A stretch of 64,000 nucleotides of DNA from Sphagnum compactum (taxonomy: Eukaryota > Bryophyta > Sphagnopsida > Sphagnales): the NCBI GenBank assembly GCA_965153455.1, contig OZ234503.1, positions 15,257,118 through 15,321,117 on the forward strand, in the 5' to 3' direction. A model generated the notes under the pieces. The model saw only the letters and a program-made list of their open reading frames with translations. It did no database searches and was not told the origin of the DNA. Shown in pieces: positions 13,380 through 24,908 of this stretch; position 1 is the first letter of the stretch, and each line of letters opens with the position of its first letter. A program made the position numbers and the translations under genes.

Positions 13380-13980
13380 ATCCTCCTGAGCACGTCGGGT
13401 CACCCTATGTTATAGGGGGTTGACATGATCTTCGTCCCCAGAATAACTCCTATTCTAGTACAGTGTCTGAAACGAACGTGACCCGTTTTGGAAATCCAGT
13501 CAGCCGCTGTTTAGCCGGGTGATTTGGTTAACGGGTGACCCGGAACCCCTTGGGGGCAGAGCGGCGTCGCCGGGTCAGGCGGAAGGCTAGCGCGCTGCGC
13601 TTTGTTTCCCCCGTCGTGATCGGTTCGGAACATCTCGCGGAACATCTTGTTTTGCTTTCTCGGATTCAATCATTGGTTGCATCCTGTTTCTTATTCTCGG
13701 TTGTTATATTCAGGAACAAGAAGCGGGTTTCTGCGAATTCGGAGAATGTCGGGAGAGCTTTTGAGGTGGACTGTGGAAGAAGAACTTCGACAAAACAGCT
13801 CCGGTATGGATTGTTGTAGCAGGAAAGAAACTTTGTCTCCTTCAGTGTGCCAACCTACTCTCTGTTCTCATGTACTGTGCAGCGGTGATGGGTTCTTGCT
13901 CATTGTGGCTGTTCAGGGTATTCTTGGACAGCATATGGAGCCGGACTTTTTAAATGCTGGGCATGCATGACAAATTGGCA
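13380..13980 (+). promoter_or_regulatory. CpG-rich island upstream of the Raf-like kinase pseudogene
   Basis: Abruptly CG-rich sequence, roughly 13400-13650, sits between AT-rich flanks and directly precedes the kinase relic. It looks like the relict promoter and 5' leader. An in-frame Met at 13746 opens a short frame (MSGELLRWTVEEE...) that may be the decayed N-terminus; it was not matched to any family. Confidence 0.45.
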
Positions 13981-14010
13981 ACCTAAATGAGAGCGTCTTT
14001 CTGCAACAAG

Positions 14011-15200
14011 TACCCCACAGAAGGCTTGGAAGGCTATAATAACTGGACTATTGATTTGATTTGCAGCGCCTGAACATGGGCCAGGCTTTTGCACAGGGTG
14101 CATTTGGACGACTCTACAGGGGAACCTACAGTGGAGAGGAAGTAGCTGAGAAGATCCTGGAGAGACCAGAGAACAATGTGGAGAAAGCAATGGTGATGGA
14201 GTCAGCAGTTTCTAAAGAAGTTACAATGGTTGCAACTGTGAAACATCAGAATGGTGTGGCAATTTGTTGGGGCATCATTTTTGGAAAAACCTTGCGTGGT
14301 GCATTTTGACTGAGTATACAAAGGGTGGATCAGTGTGGTCATTTCTCAGTAGACAGCAATCCTGTGCTGTCTCACTGAGCTTGCTGTAAAACAAGCCCCT
14401 GGACATTGCTAGGGGCATGGAGTACTTGCACAGCTTGGATATAATTCACAGAGATCTTAAGTCTGATAACTTGCTCATTGCAACTGACAATTCCATCAAA
14501 ATTCCTGATTTTTGAGCTGCAAGGATCGAGGTGAAGGTTGAGGGCATGACTCCAGAAACAGGGACTTACTGATGGATGGCTCTGTGTGATTCTGACCTCG
14601 TCCTCATATTAGGATGTTTCTTGTAACTGTTGTTTGTGGTAATTGGTCATTTTTGCAAATATTCATCACTCCACAAGGTTGTATCTGGTCACAGTGCATC
14701 CTGTGGAGAGACTGACAGCCTGCAATGAAGAGCATTGCATGGAATACACATAGCACTGGGGGTTCAATGCATCATCGTTTTATTGGTTTTATGGTATCAA
14801 AAGGCTCCCTATCTGTCTTATGTTGCAACTGAGTTAGGGGGGTGTGGTGGTGGGAGCAGGGAGATGATTCAGCATAGATTCTACAACCACAAGGTAGATA
14901 GATGTCTATAGCTTTAGTATTGTGCTGTGGGAGCTTATTACTGGGTTATTACCTTTCAAGAGCATGACGGCAGTACAAGCAGCATTCACTGTGGTGAATC
15001 AAGGGGTCCATCCCCCAATCCCAGCTGACTGCCCTCCAGCACTGGCACATATTATGTCTCGCTGCTGGGATGCCAACTCAAATGTTCAACCCGGCTTCAT
15101 GCTGGTGGTCAAGATGTTAGAGCAAGCATGTGAGGAAATAATGACCACAGTACAACATGCCAGATTTTGGGACGTGGATGTTTGGCAATGCCTCACATGA
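14011..15200 (+). pseudogene. Raf-like (group C MAPKKK, RAF22/RAF28-type) protein kinase pseudogene
   Basis: The relic follows the plant Raf-like kinase order: [36 protein letters not shown] (glycine loop), the VAxK lysine, HRDLKSDN (catalytic loop), MTPETGTY (activation segment), then [10 protein letters not shown] and RCWDAN. It is broken in several ways. A 5-bp tandem duplication of ATTTG just before the LNMG segment shifts the frame. Stop codons replace a Lys after the VSLSLL segment, the Gly of DFG (14514-14516) and the Arg of the GTYRWMA motif. A further frameshift lies in KVDVYSF. A 276-nt GT..AG intron (14584-14859) is preserved at the WMAPEM codon junction, so this is a decayed genomic copy and not a retrocopy. 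Homology ends near MTTVQHARF. Confidence 0.88.
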
Positions 15201-18200
15201 GTCATTGAGAAAAGCACTGAAGGGCTGGAGGGTAATGGAGTTGTCGATTTGCACATTGCAATGTTTCATACTAGGAATAATGGTGAATTCCCCTCATGTT
15301 ATCTTATACATAGCAACCCCCATTGGGGCATGAATTTTGCAGGCAAATCATGGGATTGTTGGTATATTTTATTGATTCTGGTCAATGCATATGAGAGAGA
15401 GAATGACTTTAATTTTTCAGTCTCTTTGCAGAGGGCCCAGCTTGGAAGTTATATGTCCCTGAGCCCTTAGGCCTGTGTGCTCTGTGGGTAGACCAACTAT
15501 CTTTGTACGTCACCTGCCCTTAGATATTTGGTTGGGATTGACCCATGGAATGAAAGAAATGAAGGTTTAGGAATTATTTTCATTTGGAATCAAACTGTAA
15601 CCTCCAATAATCTGAGTTGTGCTTTCTCTGAAGTTTTGAAAGATGCCCTTAGGTGTCCTAGTTGACCTTGTGACAGGCTTGAGTGGCCCATAAGTGTGCT
15701 AACAAATTGTAGAACTAGGGTTATCAGAAACCAGCTTATTCATGCAAATCCCTGTGCTCAAAGAATGGTAGACTTAGGCAGAAGTTCTTGATAGTACTGT
15801 ATGAAGTGAAAGCAATACAGAAAGCATGTGCCAAGTAAGAATTTGCCAAGGAAGAGCTTTGCAACATAGGGTGAGCTACTGTAAGCATTGGAGTAGCTTT
15901 GCTGCTACACTTCACATATTTCATAGATGGAAAGTTCTATCTTTGTGTTGATGAAAGTCTACATCCTGGTTCTAGTTCAATCAGGCACATTTGAAAGTCA
16001 TTGAAGTGATCATTGAAATGCTGGGGCTTTATGGTGATTATTACTCGACAAAGCTTCAGTTCTGAACAAAGGCCATGGCTAGGGAGTTTCAACTTCAGTG
16101 GACAACTAATGCCGTTCTTTCGTAAGCAGGAAAGAGTGCCACTGTACTATCTGTGTGGCTCACAGGAGTGGCACTGTGGAGTACATCATGAAGCAGAAGA
16201 CATTGAGCACTGGAGGACATATTCATCAGAACTCAGAATTTTGTGTGTGCAGGACACTAATCGTGATGCATACAATCTCAAGCTTTAGACCAGGAATCTA
16301 GGTACAGATCAGGACCTTCCTCCTCACTTTTGGTGAAGTCATCATTTGGTCTTACAACACTTATAGTGAGCAGGGTTAGGATCTACAGTTGGATTCATTA
16401 TGTACCATAGTTGAACAGCAAGTTCACCAGGTCTCTGCCAAATAATAATTTAATTTTGAAGACTCCATTTCAACAAATAGCATGTGCCAGAATATTGCGA
16501 ATATGCTTCATTTTCCTTCACAAAAATATTTCTTTGAGAAAAACATTTTTGGAAATTTTTAGCATGTCTAAAAATAATATATTTTTTGTCAAACCTGCTA
16601 TTCAACTGTGGTAGAAGAGACCACACCCCTAGGGTGCATTTCTGCCTCCTAGCAAGTCACTGGGGCAAGGCCAGTGAGTATTGCATTGCATTTGGTACAA
16701 GAACTGATGAAGCTTGCTGCTCAGGTACTTGAGGATTAATTGAGGAACCCCCAATACACATGTACAAAATGTAGGATGCTATTCAACCCTCACTACTGCA
16801 CTTGAATAGAAAAAACCTGGTTTTTAAAGTCCTAGAGATATAATGCACATGGCTGTTGGACTTTTTCCTATGGAGAGTTTTCAGTCTCCCTGACACAATT
16901 CAGCCTGTCATGCAACACTACGTTGCAGGACAAGAAATGCACACAAAGTCAGCCAGTTGCACAATTCTCTTAGAGCAGAAGAAATACAAACTAATTGTTT
17001 GCACAAAAGAGAAATTATACATTCCAATCAGCTAATGTCATGTAATGAATGGAACTTTAAAAAAGGAACTTAGCAAGAAAAGAAAAATAGAGATGTTCAC
17101 ACATCTGCCTCCCTGCCTGCCTGCCTGCCTGATGATGATGAACATATGCTGATGAATTGCCTGCCCAACTGCCAACAAAGAATAACAATTAGTTTTTCAC
17201 ACAGAGCAGATATGCATTGCCATCACATGACACACAATGTAAATCTGAACTTTGCAAAACAATCATCCAGAAAGAAAGATACCTACTGTAATTATGAAAT
17301 GGACATACCCAAGACCCATGGAATCCAGATCCACACATCATCCAAGGAAACAAACTTTGCAAAGCACAAAAGAGTGAAGGATGCAGATCCTAACATGATC
17401 AGCACAAAGAAGCTTCACAAAGCCACACATCCACAGGTGCCAAAACATACTATTGTCAGATCATATCCCTCAATATAGCAGAAGCATACCTGCATACATG
17501 AGATAATCCATTCTTCCAAGCACCACCAGCTCACCAGATCTTCCATGCCCTAATCCAGAAAAGGCACCCAATACAGGTTTGCTTTGAATCCTTTCTAAGT
17601 TTCAATCCTAGCCCCGTTGGTGCCAATTTGTGAATCAAAGCCACACATTCTAAATATTGAAACCTCCAACCCAGCTCACCACAAACATGATAATTCAAAA
17701 TCCACAGTAGGCTGCTCCAAAATCCAACTTCTGCTAGATTCAGAACCTTCTGAGACTGTATGCTTTGTCATCAAGCTCAAGAAGAAAGCATTGGTCACCT
17801 CAGCATAACTCAAAATTGGACACAGAACTTCCCTAGTTCTCTGGTTAATATCTGATGATGGGAAGAAGGCCTTTCAGGTTCAGTGATAAAAATTCAACAT
17901 GACAAAACTCAGGCCCCATCAGGAAATATGGATCAGAGAATGCATTCTCATCTAAACTAACAGCATTTATTTTACTGGAAGATTGAATATCAAGCTGATA
18001 AGTTTCATATAAATCATTGGTACAGCTGCACTGCACAGAAGTATGCTTTGTTACAGCAATGACATAATTTGACAACAATGTGTCCTAAATGTGTCCTAAG
18101 AGTGACCTGCTGCAAAAACCAAGCCACACTCCTCATCACTCTCCCCAGATAACATTGCTTTGCTGACACCTGACACACAGACAAAAATATTTTGATGAGT

Positions 18201-18479
18201 GGCCCACTACAGCAATTCTGGAAAAATGCAATACAATAATCATGGTTGCTAAGAGTATCAGCCCACAAAACTATGCACAAATGCTCAAAGCTTCACTATC
18301 TGTACCAAGGTGGATTATGTGAAAGGAGATCCAGATATTTGAATTTGTGACAAGATACATCCTCAAGACCACTGCATGTGCACACATTACATCTGAGGAA
18401 CATACGCTTGATCAAGATTAGACCAGTTGCAACAGTGAGAGAAAGATTCAGGGTTTAAAGCAGTTGCACAAAAATACCT
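15201..18479. other. Intergenic DNA, no gene recognised
   Basis: Moderate-GC sequence follows the kinase relic, with no family motifs seen. A CCTG/GATG microsatellite lies near 17107-17137. Parts of 17.1-18.4 kb could be 3' flank of OGG1. Confidence 0.5.
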
Positions 18480-18533
18480 TGGGCAGGTGCTCTGGAGCCA
18501 GCACAGCGGCATAGACCTTGCCGTCTCCACTTG
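18480..18533 (-). other. Orphan exon-like segment downstream of OGG1
   Basis: On the minus strand a 54-nt GC-richer block is framed by CTTATTCAG before it and GTATTT after it. One open frame reads GTSGDGKVYAAVLAPEHLPK. It could be an alternative 3' exon of OGG1, a fragment of an unrelated gene, or chance. No family was recognised. Confidence 0.25.
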
Positions 18534-18766
18534 TACCTGAATAAGTGTTTAGGGTTCATCTGTTATGGTCCATCTACCTCCGTGTGAAATTGGCTAACCA
18601 GATCATCCTTGACTTGGGTGCTTTATGACCAAGCCTGCTTTTATAACCATTGTGTGGTAATAGTGAAACTAGAATTGGCCTTAAAGAGATGATCAGAGAA
18701 AAGCCATCCCATCCATCTACTGCATAAAGTATTGAAGACATCAGTTCCCATCTGCTTGTGTAGGTA

Positions 18767-20546
18767 CTAACTAGCTGCCTTCTTTGCCCTTTTTTGTCCA
18801 TTTTGAGAGCGCAGATGGAGGGGGAGCAAAGACTGCTGAGAAGACAGCTCAGCTATGAAGAGAACTGTATGTGCCCACCCAGCATACATGCCGAATCTCT
18901 TCACAAATGCTTCTGAAACATCCCGGTGCAACTTTGGTGTGAGCTTACGTCCTTCCAGCTCAGGCAAGAGATAACGGACTGCAATCTGCACAACCAATTG
19001 ACCAACTCTCAAAACAATGATCACCAAATGAGAATTCAACGATCTGTAAATGATACTGGCACCATCACGAGGAATGTGCTCACCCATCTGGCATTACTAA
19101 AGACTGTATGGATCAAGAAAAACCGCACCTGCCAAACATGTGTGTCAACAGGAATAGCATGATGCTGATCGAGGGAGAAAAGCGCAATACAAGCTGCCAC
19201 CTTGGGCCCAATTCCTGGAAGTGAGCACAGTGCTGCTACTGCTTCATCAAGTGGCTGCTGCCTCAAAGAGCATAGCCAGTGTTCTCCTCCATCTGCCTTC
19301 TGCCGCAGCAACTCCACAGCCCCTACTATGTATTTGGCCCTGTAATCCCATGTGTGAGTGACTGACCTGCCCTCATCAATCAAAGATCACAAAAGAAGGC
19401 AGGCATCTATCTATTGGCAACTAAAAATTCAAAGGGTATTCCACATCTTGCAATGTATATGTCAGAAATCGGCACAGAAAAATGGGTTTGCAATCCCGTG
19501 GGTAGTTGTCAAAAGCATAAATATCAAAAACTGCAGTGGCTCTTTACATCACCAGAATACTTGAATTTTTTCTGTAGAAGCAAATCCTGGGTCCAAGCTC
19601 AGAGCAAGAGTTTGCAGGCTGGAAACAAGGTTCACTGACAGTCATTCTGTAGTCTATGCACAAATGAGAATGTGAAGAGAAATGGCGCTGTTTACCTGTA
19701 TCCAAAGCCAGCATTCCGCAGCTCTGATTCAGAGAGGGTAGCTAGCTGCTCCAGAGATGGAAATGCATGGAAGGGAATTCCATTGACAGAGCCCAAGTAG
19801 GGTCCATGACTGCTGAGGTAATCTACCATGGATGCGATCCGCTGCAGATGGTTGTTGGAGGAACAAATGAACTGAAAGACACACTCCACTGGTGCTTGCC
19901 TCAGCAAGCGTGCCCCTAGCATGTAAGGTGCTACAGCTGCGAAACGCGAATCCGACTCTGTGAATCGAGTCCACATCTCCACCAGACTCATGTCCAAATT
20001 GAAGTAACCACGTATCTCTCTCTCCACATCCTTCACAGGAGCCGACACAGAATGCACACGAAAATGCACATCATCGTCTGCAGTCTGACGGAGGGAAACA
20101 AGATGCACACCCACCACTCCCGTATACTGAGACGGCCCTGTCTGCTTCCACCGAAAGCTCTGCCCCGTTGGAAGCGTCAGCTGCAAACAAAGCTCCTTCC
20201 GCCCTACCCCAAGACTCCGCCAAGACGTGCCCTTTTCCTCCTCCGCAACATTCTCATCCCCTGGACATGTTTCCGTGCTATGTGATGCTTTCTTGAAGCC
20301 TAGCGCGCTTTGAAATAAAGCTCGAGAGACAGATTTCGCAGCGACGTCAACCTCCTCTGGCACCGCCCGCTCCAGCAATACCCGTTTCCTACGACTCCGC
20401 CTGGGGACTACGACTTCAGCAGCTAAGGCAACATCCGTTACCGGAAGCGAAGTACAAGATGTAACCATGCGCAGCACCGGTACTCCACGCATTGCAATTC
20501 TGCAAATCCAAGTGGGAAGACGGAAACACAACGAAGCGCTAAGCAT
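18767..20546 (-). CDS. OGG1: 8-oxoguanine DNA glycosylase/AP lyase
   Basis: Three exons, read on the minus strand: 20546-19696, 19339-19129 and 18985-18767, with GT..AG introns and a joined 426-residue product. The enzyme excises 8-oxoguanine paired with C and nicks the abasic site in base-excision repair. Residues about 110-230 form the N-terminal OGG domain (LPTGQSFRWKQT). The HhH-GPD motif LPGIGPKVAACIALFSLD follows, with catalytic Lys330, and PVDTHVWQ carries catalytic Asp349; their 19-residue spacing matches human K249/D268. The C-terminus YAGWAHTVLFIAEL is also typical, and the tail ends in a basic KRAKKAAS. The product is longer than human OGG1 (345 aa) because of about 100 N-terminal residues with a hydrophobic, Arg-containing start and a basic RRSRRKR cluster, possibly organelle or nuclear targeting. 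Met at 20546 is the first in frame; later Mets would shorten this extension. Confidence 0.95.
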
Positions 20547-20850
20547 CCAAAGAGAGCTCCATACTAGGGTTTATTACGGCACAACAACGAACAGTCCGAA
20601 GCTCTCGAGAACAGACAAGATGCGCAAAGAACACAAACAACAGAGCGTGAGCGTTGTTTGTTGTGTCGAGGTGCTTGAGGTTTCTGTTCTTAGGGTTTGG
20701 GGATTTCGCGAATGTGACGATTGTGCTGGGTTCACATGCGTACGCGTTTGCCCTTTAGGGTTTGGGGATTTCGCGACTGTGGCGATTGCTGCGTTCATAT
20801 GTCATGATACGCCTTTGCCCTTTTGCCTTTGCCCTTTTCTTGATTAACCC
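20547..20850 (-). promoter_or_regulatory. OGG1 promoter region with telo-box motifs in a 65-bp tandem duplication
   Basis: Three telo-box sequences occur upstream of OGG1 (AGGGTTT on the + strand near 20567, 20692 and 20757, i.e. AAACCCT in gene sense). The last two lie in a tandem duplication of about 65 bp (20691-20755, then 20756 onward), each unit followed by GGGGATTTCGCGA. Telo boxes are known in promoters of plant ribosomal-protein and cell-cycle genes. The TTTCGCGA element is E2F-like but not a perfect consensus. Confidence 0.55.
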
Positions 20851-22838
20851 TTGCAAAACTTCATTAATAAACACATTGTAGATTTGGAAAATGTACAAAG
20901 GAATAAGGAAAGGGAGAAGTTTCGAGATGTCAAGTTAGCTCAAATTGGGTGTCAAAAAAATTTCATATCGAAAATCGACCGCTTCCAACAAGTTAGCTAC
21001 ATTTCTCCACGTCAAAAATCGATCGCTTGTAATAAGTCAGCCATGGTGATGAGAGATGAGTTCTGAAGGGGTGGAAGTCAAGAAGTAAATAAGCCTACAA
21101 CTACCACCTAACTTAAAATAGAGGTCATTTGCATCTTTTATAATGTGATTGAAACTTTTTTGATGAACAAAAATAACCAAGACAAAAAGATAAAAGCCTT
21201 CTCACATTTTCAAGCTCTAAATGGCATTGGCACAATTGTGTAAAAACACATCAACATATTTGTATAAACATCCAAATACATTAATTGATAGAGGGAAGAA
21301 TTGATGAGTGGGGTGTTGGTCACAATAGCTTTTTTCTTTGGCTTGAACCGCATTAGCTTAAGTCGCATCAAAGGTAGCAAATCCTTGAATGATTAGAAAA
21401 ATACATCTACTCACGTTGGGTTAATAATGACAATGTCAATTAAAGTGCAAATGACATCTTTGGTGAGCACAATGTTGATTCGTTGACAAGAGCAATTGAA
21501 CATGGTTGAAAAAGTGCATGTAATTGTTCTCATCCCATGTCAAAACCAACATCTCACACAATGGTAGCAAAGGTGTCACAAACTATATCATGGGTTCCTG
21601 TGCGTTTGTTGTCATGAACACGAACACAACGTAAAAAGTGGATACCCATACGTTTGATGGGATATGTGCACACACATTGAGGTTACCTACAATTAAAAGT
21701 TGAAATAATCCAAATCGTATTCGAAACATTATGAAAAAAATTGGAGAAAATAATCGAAAGGCTTGAAAGACTAATCGAACTATAAGCCAAGGACCTACGC
21801 TTGTGCCAAAACATGATAAAATTCGAACATGAACTAAATACCCAATTAGTGGGATATGCCACTATTGATGTGGGGGTTATTGTGCTGGATAATCAACTTC
21901 AACCTAGTTTACAACGAAGGAAGATTAGGCTAGCAATAAAGACCAAGTTAACATCAAACTTTGGTGGTGCGTGACATTCTAGTCCCACCAATGAAAAATA
22001 AATTCAATCAATTAGTAATTTAAATCAAATAGGAGACATATTGTTAATTTTTAATGGGTCCAAGTAGGTTCATCTCATTAGTGGTATTGTAAATAAATTG
22101 ATAGTGGTTACATCCCACTTATAGGAAAGAAACCACTATTACTCAAGGTTGATGTGGAGAAGCGGAAAGAGTTAGTTGGAGCAAATATACATGGAAATAG
22201 TCATGCATCAAGCCCCCCTGCCAGTATTTCAACTCACGCCTAAACCAACAAAGGGGTGTTCAACCCGAGTTGGGATGTTTACAAAGAATTGTCCAAAGAA
22301 AAACCCTTGGCCAATATTAATGTGCCACAAGTTGATGATGTGAGTACTTGGACCATCTATTTTCCAACTTGGTTGGGGCTAAGCTATGATGATGTATATG
22401 GTGTTAAAGTGTTGTGTTCATAACATAACTTGCAAGGGTGCCTTTTCTGGGGTGTGTGGTTGCAGGCTCCACCCCAAGTTTAAAGGGAAGGTGGTTGGAT
22501 AAGGCATTGCAGGTGTCAACCATGCATTCAAGGGGTTTAGGAGAAGTTCTCTTGCCCAATTTTGTGTGCTAGGTAGGCAAATGGTTATGGTGACCAAGGT
22601 TTACAAGCCAAATGTCAAGCTCATGGTTAAAGAACTTGAACGAAACCCAAATGTTTAGACTTTGGGTGAAGCATGTGTGTCCTCAATGGCCAACAATACC
22701 TACATCCTATGGGAATGCAAGTGGTTGGTAGAGAATTCTAATAATTAGGCGTATACCAATGGGCAACATTAGTTAGCATGGTATAGTTTGATATGGACAA
22801 TTTTACATCATGTTGGTTTATACAAATTTGTGGCATTT
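20851..22838. other. AT-rich intergenic DNA, possibly transposon interior
   Basis: No motif-bearing frame was found. The stretch lies to the left of a CACTA-type terminus at 23098 and could be the body of that non-autonomous element, but no matching left terminus was found. Confidence 0.4.
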
Positions 22839-23098
22839 GGCACATTCCATTTTGTAGTGGTTGCACCTAATTAACTTATGATTTTTATTTGAATTATTTA
22901 ATATTAATAAATTAACTTAAATTTGTGGTGCATTCCATTGGAAACATTCCACTTAGGGGCAACGTGACTTATTCCACTCTCACATTCCATTCAAAATGCC
23001 CCATTCCACTTTGGTTTTTCCACTATAGTGGAATTGGCACATTCCATTCATTTTTTGAGTGGAATGTGAAGCAGAATAAGGCGTGATTTGTTGTAGTG
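22839..23098 (-). mobile_element. CACTA-type transposon terminus with subterminal repeats
   Basis: Read on the minus strand, the sequence starts CACTACAACAAATC at 23098. Within the next 260 bp there are about seven ATTCCA and at least two TGGAAT motifs in both orientations. Arrays of short subterminal repeats next to a CACTA terminus are characteristic of En/Spm elements. The orientation places the element to the left of 23098, so it need not belong with the transposase remnant on the right. Confidence 0.55.
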
Positions 23099-23279
23099 AA
23101 CAATGCTACCAAGACCATGAGTAAATTTTAAACTTTCTTGGGGCATGATTGTGAACATTGTGCATGGCTCCAAGTGCTGCCACTCCTAGACACATGTACT
23201 TTATTACATGGGAATTCTGGGCATAATGTAAGTAAGGTAATAGATTTGAAATGGTGTTATTATAAAAGAGTCCAATTAG

Positions 23280-24345
23280 ATGAGACAATTAGAAGGTTAG
23301 TTAATGGCCTACAAATTTGAAATGTGTTTTTAACAAGGAATCAAATTAGATCAGCAATGACAATAAAACCAACTTGCCCAATATGGTAGGTCAAATAGGC
23401 AGCTTGTTCGCTTCATTCCATTGTCATGGCAAGGGTTGTCCTCCTCCCTACCACCTTGTAATTTTCAATCTTCATAGAAATTGGCATGTGATAGGACATC
23501 AAATCTTCAGATGAGAGGTGAGGCTGGTCCTTTTTTAGACTTGCCATTGAAATCACGAACATTGGTTTGATATGGGTGATTTGGTTTCAACCACCTATTA
23601 TGATGGATGTAGGTAGTTTTCCCAAGTCTTTTTGAATGATGACTAGTTATATTTGGCTCATAAGCTTGATATCCTTTGTAACCTTCAGTCACTTGGCCTA
23701 AAAACAATCCATATGCAAGCAATTCATGATTTGCCCACCTTAGTAGGCCTTGCAGTTTGAACCTTTGCTGCCCTTCAGCCTTGTCACATCCCAAGCATAA
23801 ACCCCTTTCCAAAGTAGTTGCAACTCCTCCAACAATGGAGCCAGATACATATTGATATTGTGATTTTTCACTAATTTTTTTTGAGGAATAAGCAAGGCCA
23901 ACATAAGAAAAAACTTATTTGTTGTTAGCCAAAGTGGCAAGTTATAGTTTAGGATGAGAATTAGCCATGTAGTCCATGTGCTTGATTGGTTCCCAAATTG
24001 AGTTACTCCATCAAAGGCAAGCCCTAGCCTCAAGTTGTGAGGTTCCTAAGCAAATTCAAGCCATGTGGAGTTGATATGAACCCAAGCTTTTGAATTTGCA
24101 GCATGTTTGACATATGCATCCTTGCTTATGTTATCATGGTGACATCTGATGAACTTTGAGAGATTGGGAGCTTTAAACATCTGTTTCAACCTAAGAATTA
24201 GTGGAAAATGTTTCAAAACTTTTTTTGGCACCCTATTGCGCCCAAGGACATGCCGACATTCATTACAAACTAGACATTGGTTAGCTACCTCATGCTCATT
24301 GCGATACAACACACCCATTTTGATACGCATGAATTGAAATATAAC
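23280..24345 (-). mobile_element. Degenerate CACTA (En/Spm) TNP2-like transposase
   Basis: Minus-strand frames between about 24330 and 23400 follow the TNP2 transposase in order. The Cys-containing segment is LYRNEHEVANQCLVCNECRH; then come VPKKVLKHFPLILRLKQMF and IRCHHDN, then RLGLAFDGVTQFGNQSSTW, YNLPLWLTTNKFF and LLIPQKK. AYGLFLGQVTEGYKGY, RWLKPNHPYQTNVRDFNGK and a final CLFDLPYW segment follow. Frameshifts and stops separate the blocks and no complete frame remains, so the copy is dead. The N-terminal transposase-associated domain was not found. Confidence 0.85.
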
Positions 24346-24908
24346 CCAAACCTAGGTTCTGAATTAAGGTTGGGTAGATTGTTTAGTTTTGAGAGAGTTA
24401 AGTTTGGAAGCGAGGACAAAAGCTCATCGACAAATCCATTAAAGATACACTTTGGTAAGCTTCCTCTAGGACATGATGACACACTTCCCACCTCTTTGAA
24501 CCCCCCACCCAAAACTCTTTTTTTTCTCTCACACAGGCCAAACATTTTTGGACTGCACATAGTTAGTGCCAAGGGCAGCCGGCCCCCAGATGACGGTTAC
24601 CAGGGACCTTGTAAAGGGTCGAATCTCGCTTTCTTCTGGTCGTTGTTGATTTGGAAACTCACATCTTTATGAGTCAGCGGCCTTTAAGAAGTCAGCGGAC
24701 CTAAAGAAGGGCCTATCTTTCTTGTCTCGCTCTATCTGTGGCGCCCCGCTTTCTCGCTTCTTCTTCCCTTTGAGAGAGATTCCCTTTGGCGCGCCTGCTG
24801 CTCATCATCATCAGCACCGCCATGATCTTCATGTTGTCGCAGAGAGGTCAGGAAGGAAAGGAAAGAAGAAAGAGGTTTGTGGGTGGGCTTGGAAGATTGT
24901 GATTCGCG
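24346..24908 (+). promoter_or_regulatory. Upstream region of the GT8 gene
   Basis: Sequence becomes GC-richer from about 24570. A duplicated GTCAGCGG (near 24675 and 24691) lies some 220-235 bp before the start codon. No TATA box was assigned with confidence. Confidence 0.35.
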
